A stretch of 64,000 nt of DNA from JANLTP01 sp031363055 (GTDB lineage Bacteria > Pseudomonadota > Gammaproteobacteria > Burkholderiales > Burkholderiaceae_E), in assembly GCA_031363055.1 (NCBI GenBank), contig JANLTP010000118.1, positions 1-64,000 of the forward strand. The letters are read 5' to 3'. The notes under the pieces were generated by a model that was not told where the DNA came from, did not search any database, and saw only the letters and a program-made list of their open reading frames with translations. This document shows, one piece after another, positions 1-7,221 of this stretch (the stretch's first letter is position 1; the number at the start of each line of letters is the position of its first letter). The translations under genes and the position numbers were made by a program.

Positions 1-401
1 ACCATCGCTTCACGGGAGGCAACCGAGTCGTCGGCATTCGGGTCGTTCGACCGATCGGTAATCCGATAACTGGTCAGTACTTTAGTCGCGAAGGCACGCG
101 GACTCATCAACTTGACCCGCTCGACAAGATTCGGCGCAAGATCGGTGCCGGTGCCATCCACACCGTGACAGCCATAACAGGCCGTATGGAACAATCGCCA
201 TCCTAGGTATGTGCCACGGTCAACCTTGCCGCCGGTCATTCGATATTCACCGGGCGAAGGCGGCGGGCGCGTCTGAGCCTGAACGGGCAAGACTGTCAGC
301 GCCAGCAGGCCGGCACAAAGATAAAACCAACCGTCGGCGCATCCGCGCCTGACGGCGGCTCGGACAGTTCGAAGCCCAGTTATATCGCGCGGAGTCATCA
401 T
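1..401 (-). CDS. c-type cytochrome, partial (C-terminus outside window)
   Basis: Reading the minus strand from a double ATG at 396-401 gives about 133 residues that run off the left edge. The N-terminus has a basic stretch and then a hydrophobic segment (WFYLCAGLLALTVLPVQAQ), consistent with a signal peptide cleaved after AQA/AQT. About 75 residues in is a single heme-binding motif CYGCH followed by GVDGTGTDLAPNL, the usual surroundings of a monoheme class I cytochrome c. The protein should act in the periplasm as an electron carrier or as the heme subunit of a dehydrogenase. The distal Met ligand is not in the window, so the subclass is open. It lies upstream of the AI-2E permease gene on the same strand. 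Confidence 0.8.
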   Translation of the reverse strand, partial: MMTPRDITGLRTVRAAVRRGCADGWFYLCAGLLALTVLPVQAQTRPPPSPGEYRMTGGKVDRGTYLGWRLFHTACYGCHGVDGTGTDLAPNLVERVKLMSPRAFATKVLTSYRITDRSNDPNADDSVASREAM

Positions 402-531
402 GAAAACCGATTCCTTAAGTTGCGTTGATCATCCAGTTAATCGCAGAGGCACCCGTTCGCAGTTGAGTTATGTCAACACCGGCCGGTCCGTACTGACCAG
501 TCCGTTGTGGACTGATGCGACTCATGCGGCT

Positions 532-1593
532 TCAGGATCGCAATACCCCGTTCCGTTCTGCATTGGCGCTGGTCCATTCTCGCCACAACGCAAGCAGCAC
601 GGCGAGAATCACCGGGCCGACGAACAGGCCAATCAGGCCGAAGGCCGCCAAGCCACCGAGGACGCCGAATAACACCAGCAGAAACGGGATCTTGGCCACA
701 CCACTGATGACCATCGGTCGCACCAGGTTGTCAATCCAACTGATCACCAGAAAGCCCCACAGCAATAAACCGATACCGGCAGCGACCTGACCTTGCAGCA
801 GCAACCAAATTCCGATCGAACCCCAGATCAGCGGTGCTCCGAAGGGCACCAGTGCAACCAGGGCGGTAGTCGCCCCCCAGAACACGGGTGTCTTGACTCC
901 CGCAGCCCAATAACCCAAGCCTGCCATCAGGCCCTGGGCGACAGCCGCCAGCAACAGGCCATAGACCACCGCGCGTGTGGTGTCGCCAACAGCCGTGAAG
1001 TAGTTTTGCATCCGGTCGCCGAGCAAACGAGACAGAACTCCTCGAAGTTGCCCAATCAACCGGTCGCCGTCACGGAACAGAAAAAATGAGGTCAGTAGTG
1101 TCGTAGCAAAGCGCAGGGCATTCAGGCCCAGATCGCCGACCATGCGCATCGCATCAATACCCAATTGCTCGGCCAGTTCCGACAGTTGCCGGCCCCAAGC
1201 GTCACGATCGGTCCCGAGCTCCAGCAAACGTCCCTGAAGCCAGGAGCCCAGCCAGGGGATGCGCAGAACCGGCTCTGGCAGGCGTACGCCGGTCTGCGCG
1301 AGCGCAGCGGCCTCTCGAACCGCCGAGCTTAGCTCCCCGCGCAGCAAGACACCCAACCAAAGCAAAACGCCACCCAACAGCAAGGTCAGCAACAGAGCCA
1401 TCGACAAGGCAGCCAAGCTCCTGCGCCCGCCAAACACAGCCTGTGCGCGCAGAAGCAGAGGCCAGGATACAAAACACAGAATGGCGGCCCAGGCGATTGC
1501 CGCCAAGAACGGCCGCATAACCACCAAGCCAGCCAACAACAATCCGGCCACCAAGAACCTGCGCAACCACTGGGGCGAATCGCCTGAACTCAT
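532..1593 (-). CDS. AI-2E family transporter (PerM-like permease)
   Basis: A protein of about 353 residues, which is normal for the AI-2E/PerM family. It has paired N-terminal hydrophobic segments (LVAGLLLAGLVVMRPFLAA and a second right after), a long middle region, and a C-terminal set of helices around LVALVPFGAPLIWGSIGIW and LLVLFGVLGGLAAFGLIGLF, which matches the conserved P-x-G-x-x-x family pattern near the C-terminus. I start at the ATG at 1593 rather than at the in-frame TTG five codons earlier. Substrates of most family members are unknown; some have been linked to Na+/H+ antiport or autoinducer export. It is the last gene of the minus-strand hsp20-lon-trxC series. Confidence 0.85.
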   Translation of the reverse strand: MSSGDSPQWLRRFLVAGLLLAGLVVMRPFLAAIAWAAILCFVSWPLLLRAQAVFGGRRSLAALSMALLLTLLLGGVLLWLGVLLRGELSSAVREAAALAQTGVRLPEPVLRIPWLGSWLQGRLLELGTDRDAWGRQLSELAEQLGIDAMRMVGDLGLNALRFATTLLTSFFLFRDGDRLIGQLRGVLSRLLGDRMQNYFTAVGDTTRAVVYGLLLAAVAQGLMAGLGYWAAGVKTPVFWGATTALVALVPFGAPLIWGSIGIWLLLQGQVAAGIGLLLWGFLVISWIDNLVRPMVISGVAKIPFLLVLFGVLGGLAAFGLIGLFVGPVILAVLLALWREWTSANAERNGVLRS

Positions 1594-1608
1594 TCGGAAC
1601 ACTCGCAA

Positions 1609-1806
1609 TTAACAAGCATCGATCGCTGGCTCGGAACGGTTGGCGGTAATGGCCTTGCGCGCCGCATCGCGCAGCTCCAGCGCATGCCCCCAACCTGGAC
1701 CGGTCGACGTAATGGCCGCACCGAAGCTTACCCGAACTGCGTAGCGCTGCGGCAGCCACGTCTGGTCGCGCAACCGCGATCGTGTGCCGTTAAGCGCCAC
1801 CGGCCT
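1609..1806 (-). pseudogene. Remnant of PlsC-type acyltransferase C-terminus
   Basis: The 200 bases between trxC and the AI-2E gene encode a conserved stretch on the minus strand: RPVALNGTRSRLRDQTWLP, then VRVSFGAAI and LELRDAARKAI. From memory this matches the end of 1-acyl-glycerol-3-phosphate acyltransferase (PlsC) domains, where P-V-A-x-x-G-T-R precedes a strand with x-F-G-x-P-I and a final helix. The catalytic HX4D half is absent, and the frame has no start of its own except one inside trxC. I read it as a decayed tail of a larger gene. An acyl-CoA synthetase remnant lies at 10.8-11.3 kb; both could derive from one lipid-activation locus. Confidence 0.6.
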
Positions 1807-1808
1807 CT

Positions 1809-2237
1809 TTAAGATCTGGCGGTCTGTTGCGTGACCCACTTCTGCAGATCGGCGGCTGACAGGGCGCCGGATTGACGGGCAATTTCCTGCCCATTGCTAA
1901 AGAGAATCAGCGTGGGGATACTGCGAATCCGGTAGCGCACGCTGGCTTGTGGCGACGCATCGCTGTCGACCTTGGCAAATCTGACCGATGGCATCTTGGC
2001 GGCGGCGGCCGAGAAATGCGGTGCCATCATTTTGCAGGGCCCACACCATTGCGCCCAGAAATCGACCAGAGCCGGAAGATCGGTACCGGCGCTAAATCGT
2101 GGCAGCGAAGTGTCGTCGAGGGTGGCCGGCTCGGCCGCCAGAATCGGTGCGCCACAGCGACCGCATATCGGATCATCTCCGACTCGATCCGGCGGTACTC
2201 GATTGGTGGTACTGCAACCCGGGCAGACAATATTCAT
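1809..2237 (-). CDS. trxC: Thioredoxin 2 (zinc-binding thioredoxin)
   Basis: A protein of 142 residues. An N-terminal zinc ribbon (CPGC about residues 5-8, CGRCG about 25-29) is followed by a thioredoxin fold with the active site WAQWCGPCKMM and the cis-proline segment RSIPTLILF. This order and length are diagnostic of TrxC. It reduces cytosolic disulfides with thioredoxin reductase and is often induced by oxidative or heat stress. The ATG at 2237 has an AGGAG about 8 bases upstream, better than the in-frame TTG six bases earlier. It follows lon and two small genes on the same strand, consistent with a protein-quality operon. Confidence 0.93.
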   Translation of the reverse strand: MNIVCPGCSTTNRVPPDRVGDDPICGRCGAPILAAEPATLDDTSLPRFSAGTDLPALVDFWAQWCGPCKMMAPHFSAAAAKMPSVRFAKVDSDASPQASVRYRIRSIPTLILFSNGQEIARQSGALSAADLQKWVTQQTARS

Positions 2238-2327
2238 GCGCAAAACTCCTGGTTCGAAGCCGGTGCCGAAGCGGTGCCGCGTACTCCTCTGCTTTTCCCG
2301 GAGCGGGGCTGTCAGCGCACCTGACGG

Positions 2328-2507
2328 CTAAGCCGCCGCCTTTTCAGTGGTTGCGCACGCGAGCCGTTGGCAGACACGCTGCAGCCGTTCGCGCACGTCC
2401 TTTGCCACGGTGGCAACTTCGGGTTGCTGAGTCAACTGCCGCAGGCGGGTTGAAAAGCTGTACGCACTACCGTTCTGAGGCATGCTGGAAATCATTTCCC
2501 AAGTCAT
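2328..2507 (-). CDS. Small protein of 59 residues, coupled to the preceding small gene
   Basis: The frame starts with ATG at 2507 (MTWEMISSMPQNGSAYSF) and ends with TAG at 2328. The start overlaps the stop of the upstream small gene in an ATGA arrangement, the same coupling seen between hsp20 and lon, which argues that it is translated. The middle (LRQLTQQPEVATVAKDVRER) should form an amphipathic helix; there are two cysteines and no membrane segment or signal peptide. I do not recognise a family. The position between lon and trxC suggests a stress role, for instance as an adaptor or substrate of Lon, but that is inference. Confidence 0.5.
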   Translation of the reverse strand: MTWEMISSMPQNGSAYSFSTRLRQLTQQPEVATVAKDVRERLQRVCQRLACATTEKAAA

Positions 2508-2647
2508 AGGTTCACCCTTGTCTTCTGAAGGACGGACGAGGCTTCATCGAGTCCCATTAAGGACTGGAGAGCGGCTTTCATCGAGACGATCTCGAGGATC
2601 TCGACTTCGAAAAGCTCGAGATCGGTCATGCAGTGGAGTTTGTGCAT
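2504..2647 (-). CDS. Small acidic helical protein of about 47 residues after lon
   Basis: The frame runs from ATG at 2647 to TGA at 2504-2506; an in-frame ATG at 2662 would add five residues. The product begins MHKLHCMTDLELFEVEILEI and continues VSMKAALQSLMGLDEASSV, nearly all predicted helix and rich in Glu, Leu and Met. A GGAG lies very close to the ATG at 2647, so the exact start is uncertain. It begins about 20-36 bases after lon stops and overlaps the next small gene by ATGA. No family recognised. The tight packing is the main evidence that it is a gene. Confidence 0.45.
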   Translation of the reverse strand: MHKLHCMTDLELFEVEILEIVSMKAALQSLMGLDEASSVLQKTRVNL

Positions 2648-2682
2648 GACTCCGAGGGGCATCAGCAAGAGGGTCGTGCTGT

Positions 2683-5067
2683 TCAGGTGAGGGCGCTGCG
2701 TCGAGCGGTTTGAACTCCAAGCGCCGCTTCGATGGCCTGATCGACGTCGTTTAACAGCACGAAGCAGATACCCTCTCGGGCCGACGACGGGATGTCATCA
2801 AGATCTTTCTCATTTCGCTGCGGTAAAAGGATCGTTCGAATCCCTGCCCGTATCGCTGCGAGAACCTTCTCCTTGATTCCGCCTACCGGCAACACCAGAC
2901 CCCGCAGGCTCACCTCGCCGGTCATCGCCAGTTGACCCTTGACGGGCCGGTCGGTCATTAACGAGGCCAGTGCAACAAACATTGCCACACCGGCGCTCGG
3001 CCCGTCCTTCGGTATCGCACCGGCCGGAATATGGATGTGGATATCAACTTGCTCAAATACCGAGAGGCCGATTCCCAAGATAGCTGCACGGGTCTTGACC
3101 AGGGTTAGTGCCGCCTGTGCACTTTCTTTCATGACGTCGCCCAATTGACCGGTCAGTATCAGCTTGCCCGATCCACCGACCCGCGCAGCCTCGATAAACA
3201 GGATGTCGCCGCCGACCGGGGTCCAGGCCAGCCCGGTTGCGACTCCCGGCATCGAGGTACGCAACGCCACTTCATTTTCGAAGCGCGGCGGCCCGAGGAT
3301 CGCGGCAAGGTCTGAGGACTCGACTCGGACATTGTGATGATGTCCCTCTGCGATCTGCATCGCCACACTGCGCATCACCCGACCGATCTCGCGCTCGAGA
3401 TTTCGCACCCCTGCTTCGCGAGTGTAATCGGCAATAATTGCGGCCAGCGCCGGATCGCCGATCTCGCACTGGGCGCCGGTCACCCCATTTGCTTCGAGCT
3501 GCCGTTCCAACAGGTGGCGCCGGGCAATCTGCAACTTCTCGTCTTGGGTATAGCCCGGGAGTTCGATGATCTCCATCCGATCGCGCAAAGGCCCGGCAAT
3601 GGCGTCCAGCTGATTTGCAGTGGCAATAAAAAGCACTCGGCTCAAGTCAAACGGCAATGCCAGGTAGTTATCGCGAAAACTGTTGTTTTGTTCCGGATCC
3701 AGCACTTCCAGCAGCGCGGCTGACGGATCACCTTGGTGGCTGGCGGAAACCTTGTCGATTTCATCGAGCATCATCACACAATCACGCGCCCCGGCCTTTC
3801 GAATCGCCTGAATGATATGGCCAGGCAGCGCGCCGACATAGGTGCGACGATGGCCACGGATCTCCGATTCGTCGTGCACGCCGCCCAAGCTCGCCCGAAC
3901 AAACGCTCGGCCGGTCGCACGGGCAATGCTTTTGCCCAACGAGGTCTTGCCAACCCCGGGCGGCCCGACAAAACACAAAATCGGGCTGTGTCCGGTGGGA
4001 TTAAGCTTGAGTACCGCGAGAAATTCGAGAATTCTTTTTTTTACCTTGGCCAGTCCGAAGTGGTCAGCTTCAAGCACCTGTCGGGCTGCCGCGATGTTGA
4101 TCTCTGGCGTCTCGGCGATCTTCCACGGCAGCTCGGTCAGCAACTCAAGGTAACTTCGGATCTGCGAGGACTCGGGTGATGCATCCGGGGTACGCTGCAA
4201 GCGTTTCAACTCCTTTAGCGCCTGTGCTTCGACTTCTTCAGGCATCTCGGCCTTGGTAATCGCTTGTGCAAGTTCTTCAAGGTCGGCGCCGCTTTCACCG
4301 TCTTCACCGAGTTCGCGCTGAATGGTTTTAAGCCGTTCCCGGAGCATGAAATCCCGCTCACGGCCTTCAAGCTTGGACTTGGTGCGTTGATCAATTTCGT
4401 GAAACAACTTCAAGACGGTGAGACGATGAGCCAAAAGTTCGTTGACTTGTACCAGCCGTTTCTCAACGTCGAGCTCCTCGAGGACTTGCTGTTTGACCTG
4501 GACATCAATGTCAAGATAGTTGGCAACAGCGTCCGCCAGCAACCCGGTCTCGGTGATTGACTCAATCATTGCAACCAGCTCTCTGGGTGCGCCGGGTATC
4601 AATGAAAGCACCTCGCTTGCCTTGGTTCGAAGCTGCAAGGTCAATGCTTCAACGGTGGCGGACTTTAGCGTTACCTCTTCGATGCGCTCGATACGGGCGA
4701 TCAGAAACGGCTTGTCATCCAAAATCTGCAGGGTCCGAAACCGCTGGAATCCGCGGCAGATGGCATGATGCCCGCCATCCGGAGAGGCGACATATCGAAG
4801 CACGGTCGCCAAGGTGCCGACCGAGAACAAGTTGGCACTATCGGGACTTTCGTCTTCGGCACTGCGCTGCAGCAGCACACCGATCGGGCTTTCATTCTTG
4901 ATGGCATATTCGATGGCTGCAATCGAGACCGGTCTGCCAACCGCAATCGGAACGATCAACTCGGGAAACATGACCAGATCGGATACCGGGACGATCGGTA
5001 CCTGATCAGCCGCCAGCAGGGATTTCGGTTCCGCCCCGACGACCAATGTCCCGGATTCGGTATTCAT
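2683..5067 (-). CDS. lon: ATP-dependent protease Lon
   Basis: A protein of 794 residues, the usual size for LonA. The order is an N-terminal substrate-binding LON domain, a coiled-coil stretch, an AAA+ module with Walker A GPPGVGKTS (about residue 366) and Walker B VMMLDEIDK, and a C-terminal peptidase domain with the Ser of PKDGPSAGVAM (about 690) and the Lys of GGIKEKVLAA (about 733). It degrades damaged and regulatory proteins in the cytosol. I choose ATG 5067 because it overlaps the hsp20 stop as ATGA; an upstream in-frame ATG at 5106 lies inside hsp20. This copy sits in a stress operon, so it may be a second Lon beside a housekeeping one elsewhere. Confidence 0.95.
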   Translation of the reverse strand: MNTESGTLVVGAEPKSLLAADQVPIVPVSDLVMFPELIVPIAVGRPVSIAAIEYAIKNESPIGVLLQRSAEDESPDSANLFSVGTLATVLRYVASPDGGHHAICRGFQRFRTLQILDDKPFLIARIERIEEVTLKSATVEALTLQLRTKASEVLSLIPGAPRELVAMIESITETGLLADAVANYLDIDVQVKQQVLEELDVEKRLVQVNELLAHRLTVLKLFHEIDQRTKSKLEGRERDFMLRERLKTIQRELGEDGESGADLEELAQAITKAEMPEEVEAQALKELKRLQRTPDASPESSQIRSYLELLTELPWKIAETPEINIAAARQVLEADHFGLAKVKKRILEFLAVLKLNPTGHSPILCFVGPPGVGKTSLGKSIARATGRAFVRASLGGVHDESEIRGHRRTYVGALPGHIIQAIRKAGARDCVMMLDEIDKVSASHQGDPSAALLEVLDPEQNNSFRDNYLALPFDLSRVLFIATANQLDAIAGPLRDRMEIIELPGYTQDEKLQIARRHLLERQLEANGVTGAQCEIGDPALAAIIADYTREAGVRNLEREIGRVMRSVAMQIAEGHHHNVRVESSDLAAILGPPRFENEVALRTSMPGVATGLAWTPVGGDILFIEAARVGGSGKLILTGQLGDVMKESAQAALTLVKTRAAILGIGLSVFEQVDIHIHIPAGAIPKDGPSAGVAMFVALASLMTDRPVKGQLAMTGEVSLRGLVLPVGGIKEKVLAAIRAGIRTILLPQRNEKDLDDIPSSAREGICFVLLNDVDQAIEAALGVQTARRSALT

Positions 5068-5477
5068 GACGTGCCACCCGAGCGCTGAAAATTCAGAAAC
5101 AGGCAACCGTCACGTACCTGCTGCGAAACCAGCCGGAATGCACCCTCCGGCAACGTCACCCGGCGCTCGAAAACGCCGTGAGGAATCTCAAATCTCAACA
5201 GTTGTGTTTGCTTCGAGAGCGCGGGCAACGACCGCTCACCGCTGATCTGAATGAGGTTTCCGGAACACTCGATCTGGATATGCTCTGGAGCGACGCCGGG
5301 CAACGCGACGATCAACAACAGCGCCTCGTCGCTGATCAGCATGTCAACGGGAGCTTGCCAGTTGGCGATCGCGCGACGCGGGCCGGAGCCGATTTCGAAA
5401 AATTGACGTTGCATCTGCTCGGCACGTTCAAGCATGGCCAAGGCATCGGCCCACATCCAGGATTTTAATTCACGCAT
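5064..5477 (-). CDS. Hsp20/alpha-crystallin family small heat-shock protein
   Basis: A protein of 137 residues. The N-terminal arm (MRELKSWMWADALAMLERAE) is followed by an alpha-crystallin domain starting about residue 40 (PVDMLISDEALLLIVALPGV) with the A-x-x-x-G-V/L-type end (VTLPEGAFRLV). Small heat-shock proteins hold unfolding proteins for refolding or degradation. The ATG at 5477 has GAGGG upstream; longer in-frame starts overlap the preceding gene. Its stop overlaps the lon start by ATGA, so chaperone and protease are translationally coupled. Confidence 0.88.
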   Translation of the reverse strand: MRELKSWMWADALAMLERAEQMQRQFFEIGSGPRRAIANWQAPVDMLISDEALLLIVALPGVAPEHIQIECSGNLIQISGERSLPALSKQTQLLRFEIPHGVFERRVTLPEGAFRLVSQQVRDGCLFLNFQRSGGTS

Positions 5478-5525
5478 CGCGAATAACCCTCGCAGACAAA
5501 CACACAATATCCAGGTCTGCGGGAA

Positions 5526-5924
5526 CTACCGAAGTGTGGTGCCGCGCATTTGGTCAACCGGGCCAAACCACTTCCTGGCCATCGCCAGCAACTGCCCGTC
5601 ACTGATTCGGTCTGAAGCTTCCACGCCCAGAACCTTGGAGCGCAACGCCGGCTGATAGGCCTCGAGATAATGTATGAACTCGTTCCTGGCCACACCAGGT
5701 CCGACCACCAGCACTTCTTGAGCGGCACCAATTGCCAATGCGACCTTCGGGAAGTAGTCCGGATGTACTTTGGCGCGGCCACTTCCCAAAGTGCCGGCAT
5801 GATGGTGCAGATGCTCTTTACCTTCGTAGGCGCGAATATTTTCGCTGGCGTGACCGTCTGAATTAAACCGAACCAGATGGGCGTCCTGGTGATCGATCCA
5901 CACCACAACATGCGAATAGTTCAT
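5526..5924 (-). CDS. eRF1-fold-like 'translational machinery protein' / host-attachment-like protein
   Basis: A protein of 132 residues beginning MNYSHVVVWIDHQDAHLVRF, the start of a proteobacterial family usually annotated as translational machinery protein and related to host-attachment and Rtt-like eRF1 folds. The segment EVLVVGPGVARNEFIHYL fits the conserved G-P-G/x-K/R-x-E-F part of that fold. ATG 5924 has AAGGA six bases upstream, so the much longer in-frame extension to 6197 is unlikely to be translated. Function is not established. Members often occur beside small heat-shock and universal stress genes, as here (hsp20 and lon follow). Confidence 0.75.
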   Translation of the reverse strand: MNYSHVVVWIDHQDAHLVRFNSDGHASENIRAYEGKEHLHHHAGTLGSGRAKVHPDYFPKVALAIGAAQEVLVVGPGVARNEFIHYLEAYQPALRSKVLGVEASDRISDGQLLAMARKWFGPVDQMRGTTLR

Positions 5925-5989
5925 AAATATCCTTGAGATTGGGTCGACAACGCGGTCCTGGCACCTCGAATACCTGTGCAGCTTCAGGC

Positions 5990-6031
5990 ACTCTAGCCGT
6001 GAGCGCCCCGAACGGTCTTGAGCAAACGCAA
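5990..6031 (-). promoter_or_regulatory. Possible class II FNR-type promoter before the hsp20-lon series (weak)
   Basis: On the minus strand the dyad TTGCG-TTTG-CTCAA (6018-6031) is centred at 6024.5. A possible -10 box TAGAGT lies at 5990-5995, at the distance expected if the dyad is at -41.5. One half-site matches the CTCAA half found before ppsA; the other has one extra mismatch. The predicted start would be about 59 bases before the ATG at 5924. By itself this is weak; the agreement in spacing with the ppsA site raises it. Confidence 0.3.
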
Positions 6032-6210
6032 ACTTCGCTGCTGGCACCGCCGATACCAACGCCCGATTGCGCGAAACCGGTGGGGGGCGTCGCGAAGCAC
6101 AGCCTGCATCTGGAAGGTCGTGCCCTTGATGTACGCCTACCCGTACCTTGGCTCGCTCCGAACCATCTACATGAACCAAGCTGTTTGCAATCGTCATTCT
6201 GGGCTTCTCA

Positions 6211-6224
6211 TAGGAATTTTCCTA
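6211..6224. promoter_or_regulatory. Palindrome TAGGAA-TT-TTCCTA in the divergent regulatory region
   Basis: A perfect 6+6 dyad with a two-base centre between the minus-strand stress operon (start 5924) and the fnr-like gene (from 6314). Size and AT-rich centre are compatible with binding of a dimeric helix-turn-helix regulator, for example of the NarL/FixJ class. There is no run of T, so it is not a terminator. The remainder of the gap 5925-6313 holds no convincing reading frame. Confidence 0.35.
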
Positions 6225-6243
6225 CGCTTGAAAGGGCATCTAT

Positions 6244-6259
6244 CTGAATCAATATTCAG
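6244..6259. promoter_or_regulatory. Palindrome CTGAAT-CAAT-ATTCAG upstream of the fnr-like gene
   Basis: A perfect 6+6 dyad separated by four bases, 55 bases before the ATG at 6314 and 20 bases from the palindrome at 6211. The N4 spacing is that of CRP/FNR sites but the half-site CTGAAT is not TTGAT. It could be an operator for the fnr-like gene itself. Evidence is only symmetry and position. Confidence 0.3.
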
Positions 6260-6398
6260 TGCTTGGCCGGATGCGCGGACCAGATCATCAGAGCACAAAA
6301 AGGGAGCCTCAGCATGAACCTCGCCATTACCCCGACGCAAGGCGCGCGCCGGCCAAGCCCTCTTTAATCAGTGCGACCACTGCAATTCGATCTTTGTC

Positions 6399-7016
6399 GT
6401 GCGCCTGGGTACCTTCAAGACCTCGGCGGTCGACGGCGACGGTGCCGAACAGGTGTTGGGCTTCGCATTGCGCGCCGACATCCTCGGTTGTGACGCGGCC
6501 GCCAGCGGCTACTACAGCAGTTGCGCGGTCGCACTGGAGGACAGCGAAGCGATCGCCATCCCGCTGGAGCAATTCGGCAGCCTGGGCGAGGTCGGTCGTC
6601 TGCTCGAGCGGCATCTGTTCCGTCATCTGAGCGAGGAGCTCAATCGCGAGCATCGGGTGCTGGCGATGATCGGTACGCTGGGCGCCGACGCCCGGGTGGC
6701 GCGTTTTCTGGCCTCGCTATCGGATCGGTATGCGCGGATGGGCTATTCGCCGAAGAACTTCATGTTACGGATGACCCGGCAGGAGATCGCCAATCATCTG
6801 GGGCTGACGATGGAGACGGTGAGCCGGGCGTTCAGTCATCTGTGCCAGGCCAAGCTGATCGATGTCAACCAGCGATCGATTACCGTTAACAGCATTGAAC
6901 GGCTGCGCGAGAGTCGTCACGCCCCTGCGGTGAATCGTCGGCGCAGCATCCCCCGGTATTCTTTGGCCGGTACCGTCGCCATCGCGCCGACCATGCATGG
7001 AATTACCCTGCAGTAG
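6399..7016 (+). CDS. FNR-family regulator, N-terminally truncated and lacking Fe-S cysteines
   Basis: From GTG 6399 the product has 205 residues: part of a cyclic-nucleotide-like beta-roll (GDGAEQVLGFALRADILG), a long dimer helix, and an HTH with GLTMETVSRAF that keeps the E-x-x-S-R recognition residues of FNR. The conserved frame actually extends back to 6318 (RAGQALFNQCDHCNSIFVV), but there is no ATG, GTG or TTG before 6399; the ATG at 6314 is in another frame and ends after 17 codons. The usual N-terminal cysteine cluster is missing, and the position of the fourth ligand (VCEIP in E. coli FNR) reads AIAIP. It therefore cannot hold the canonical 4Fe-4S cluster. It may be a decaying gene or a regulator with another input. 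Confidence 0.65.
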   Translation: MRLGTFKTSAVDGDGAEQVLGFALRADILGCDAAASGYYSSCAVALEDSEAIAIPLEQFGSLGEVGRLLERHLFRHLSEELNREHRVLAMIGTLGADARVARFLASLSDRYARMGYSPKNFMLRMTRQEIANHLGLTMETVSRAFSHLCQAKLIDVNQRSITVNSIERLRESRHAPAVNRRRSIPRYSLAGTVAIAPTMHGITLQ

Positions 7017-7031
7017 ATGCGAGAGCCAAAA

Positions 7032-7193
7032 ATGCGGCTGAACCCGACACAACTACAGCAACTACGGGCATCGCTGTCTGTCCACGCGCGGCTGCCCGAG
7101 GCGGAGCCCGCGCTTGAAGGCCCAGTTGGTCCAGCAGCGACATCACCTCGATACGAGGTGCCGTCGCCTCACTGCAATTTGTACGCAAGCTGA
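7032..7193 (+). CDS. Small ORF of 53 residues of unknown function
   Basis: Frame from ATG 7032 (MRLNPTQLQQLRASLSVHAR) to TGA 7191-7193, starting 15 bases after the fnr-like gene. The first 20 residues resemble the start of small nucleotidyltransferase or antitoxin-type proteins, but the Gly-Ser catalytic motif never appears and the rest is Pro/Ala-rich. No clear ribosome binding site is seen. It may be a gene remnant or chance. Confidence 0.2.
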   Translation: MRLNPTQLQQLRASLSVHARLPEAEPALEGPVGPAATSPRYEVPSPHCNLYAS

Positions 7194-7221
7194 GCGGCTT
7201 TAGCGCGCCGTCGAAAATCAA

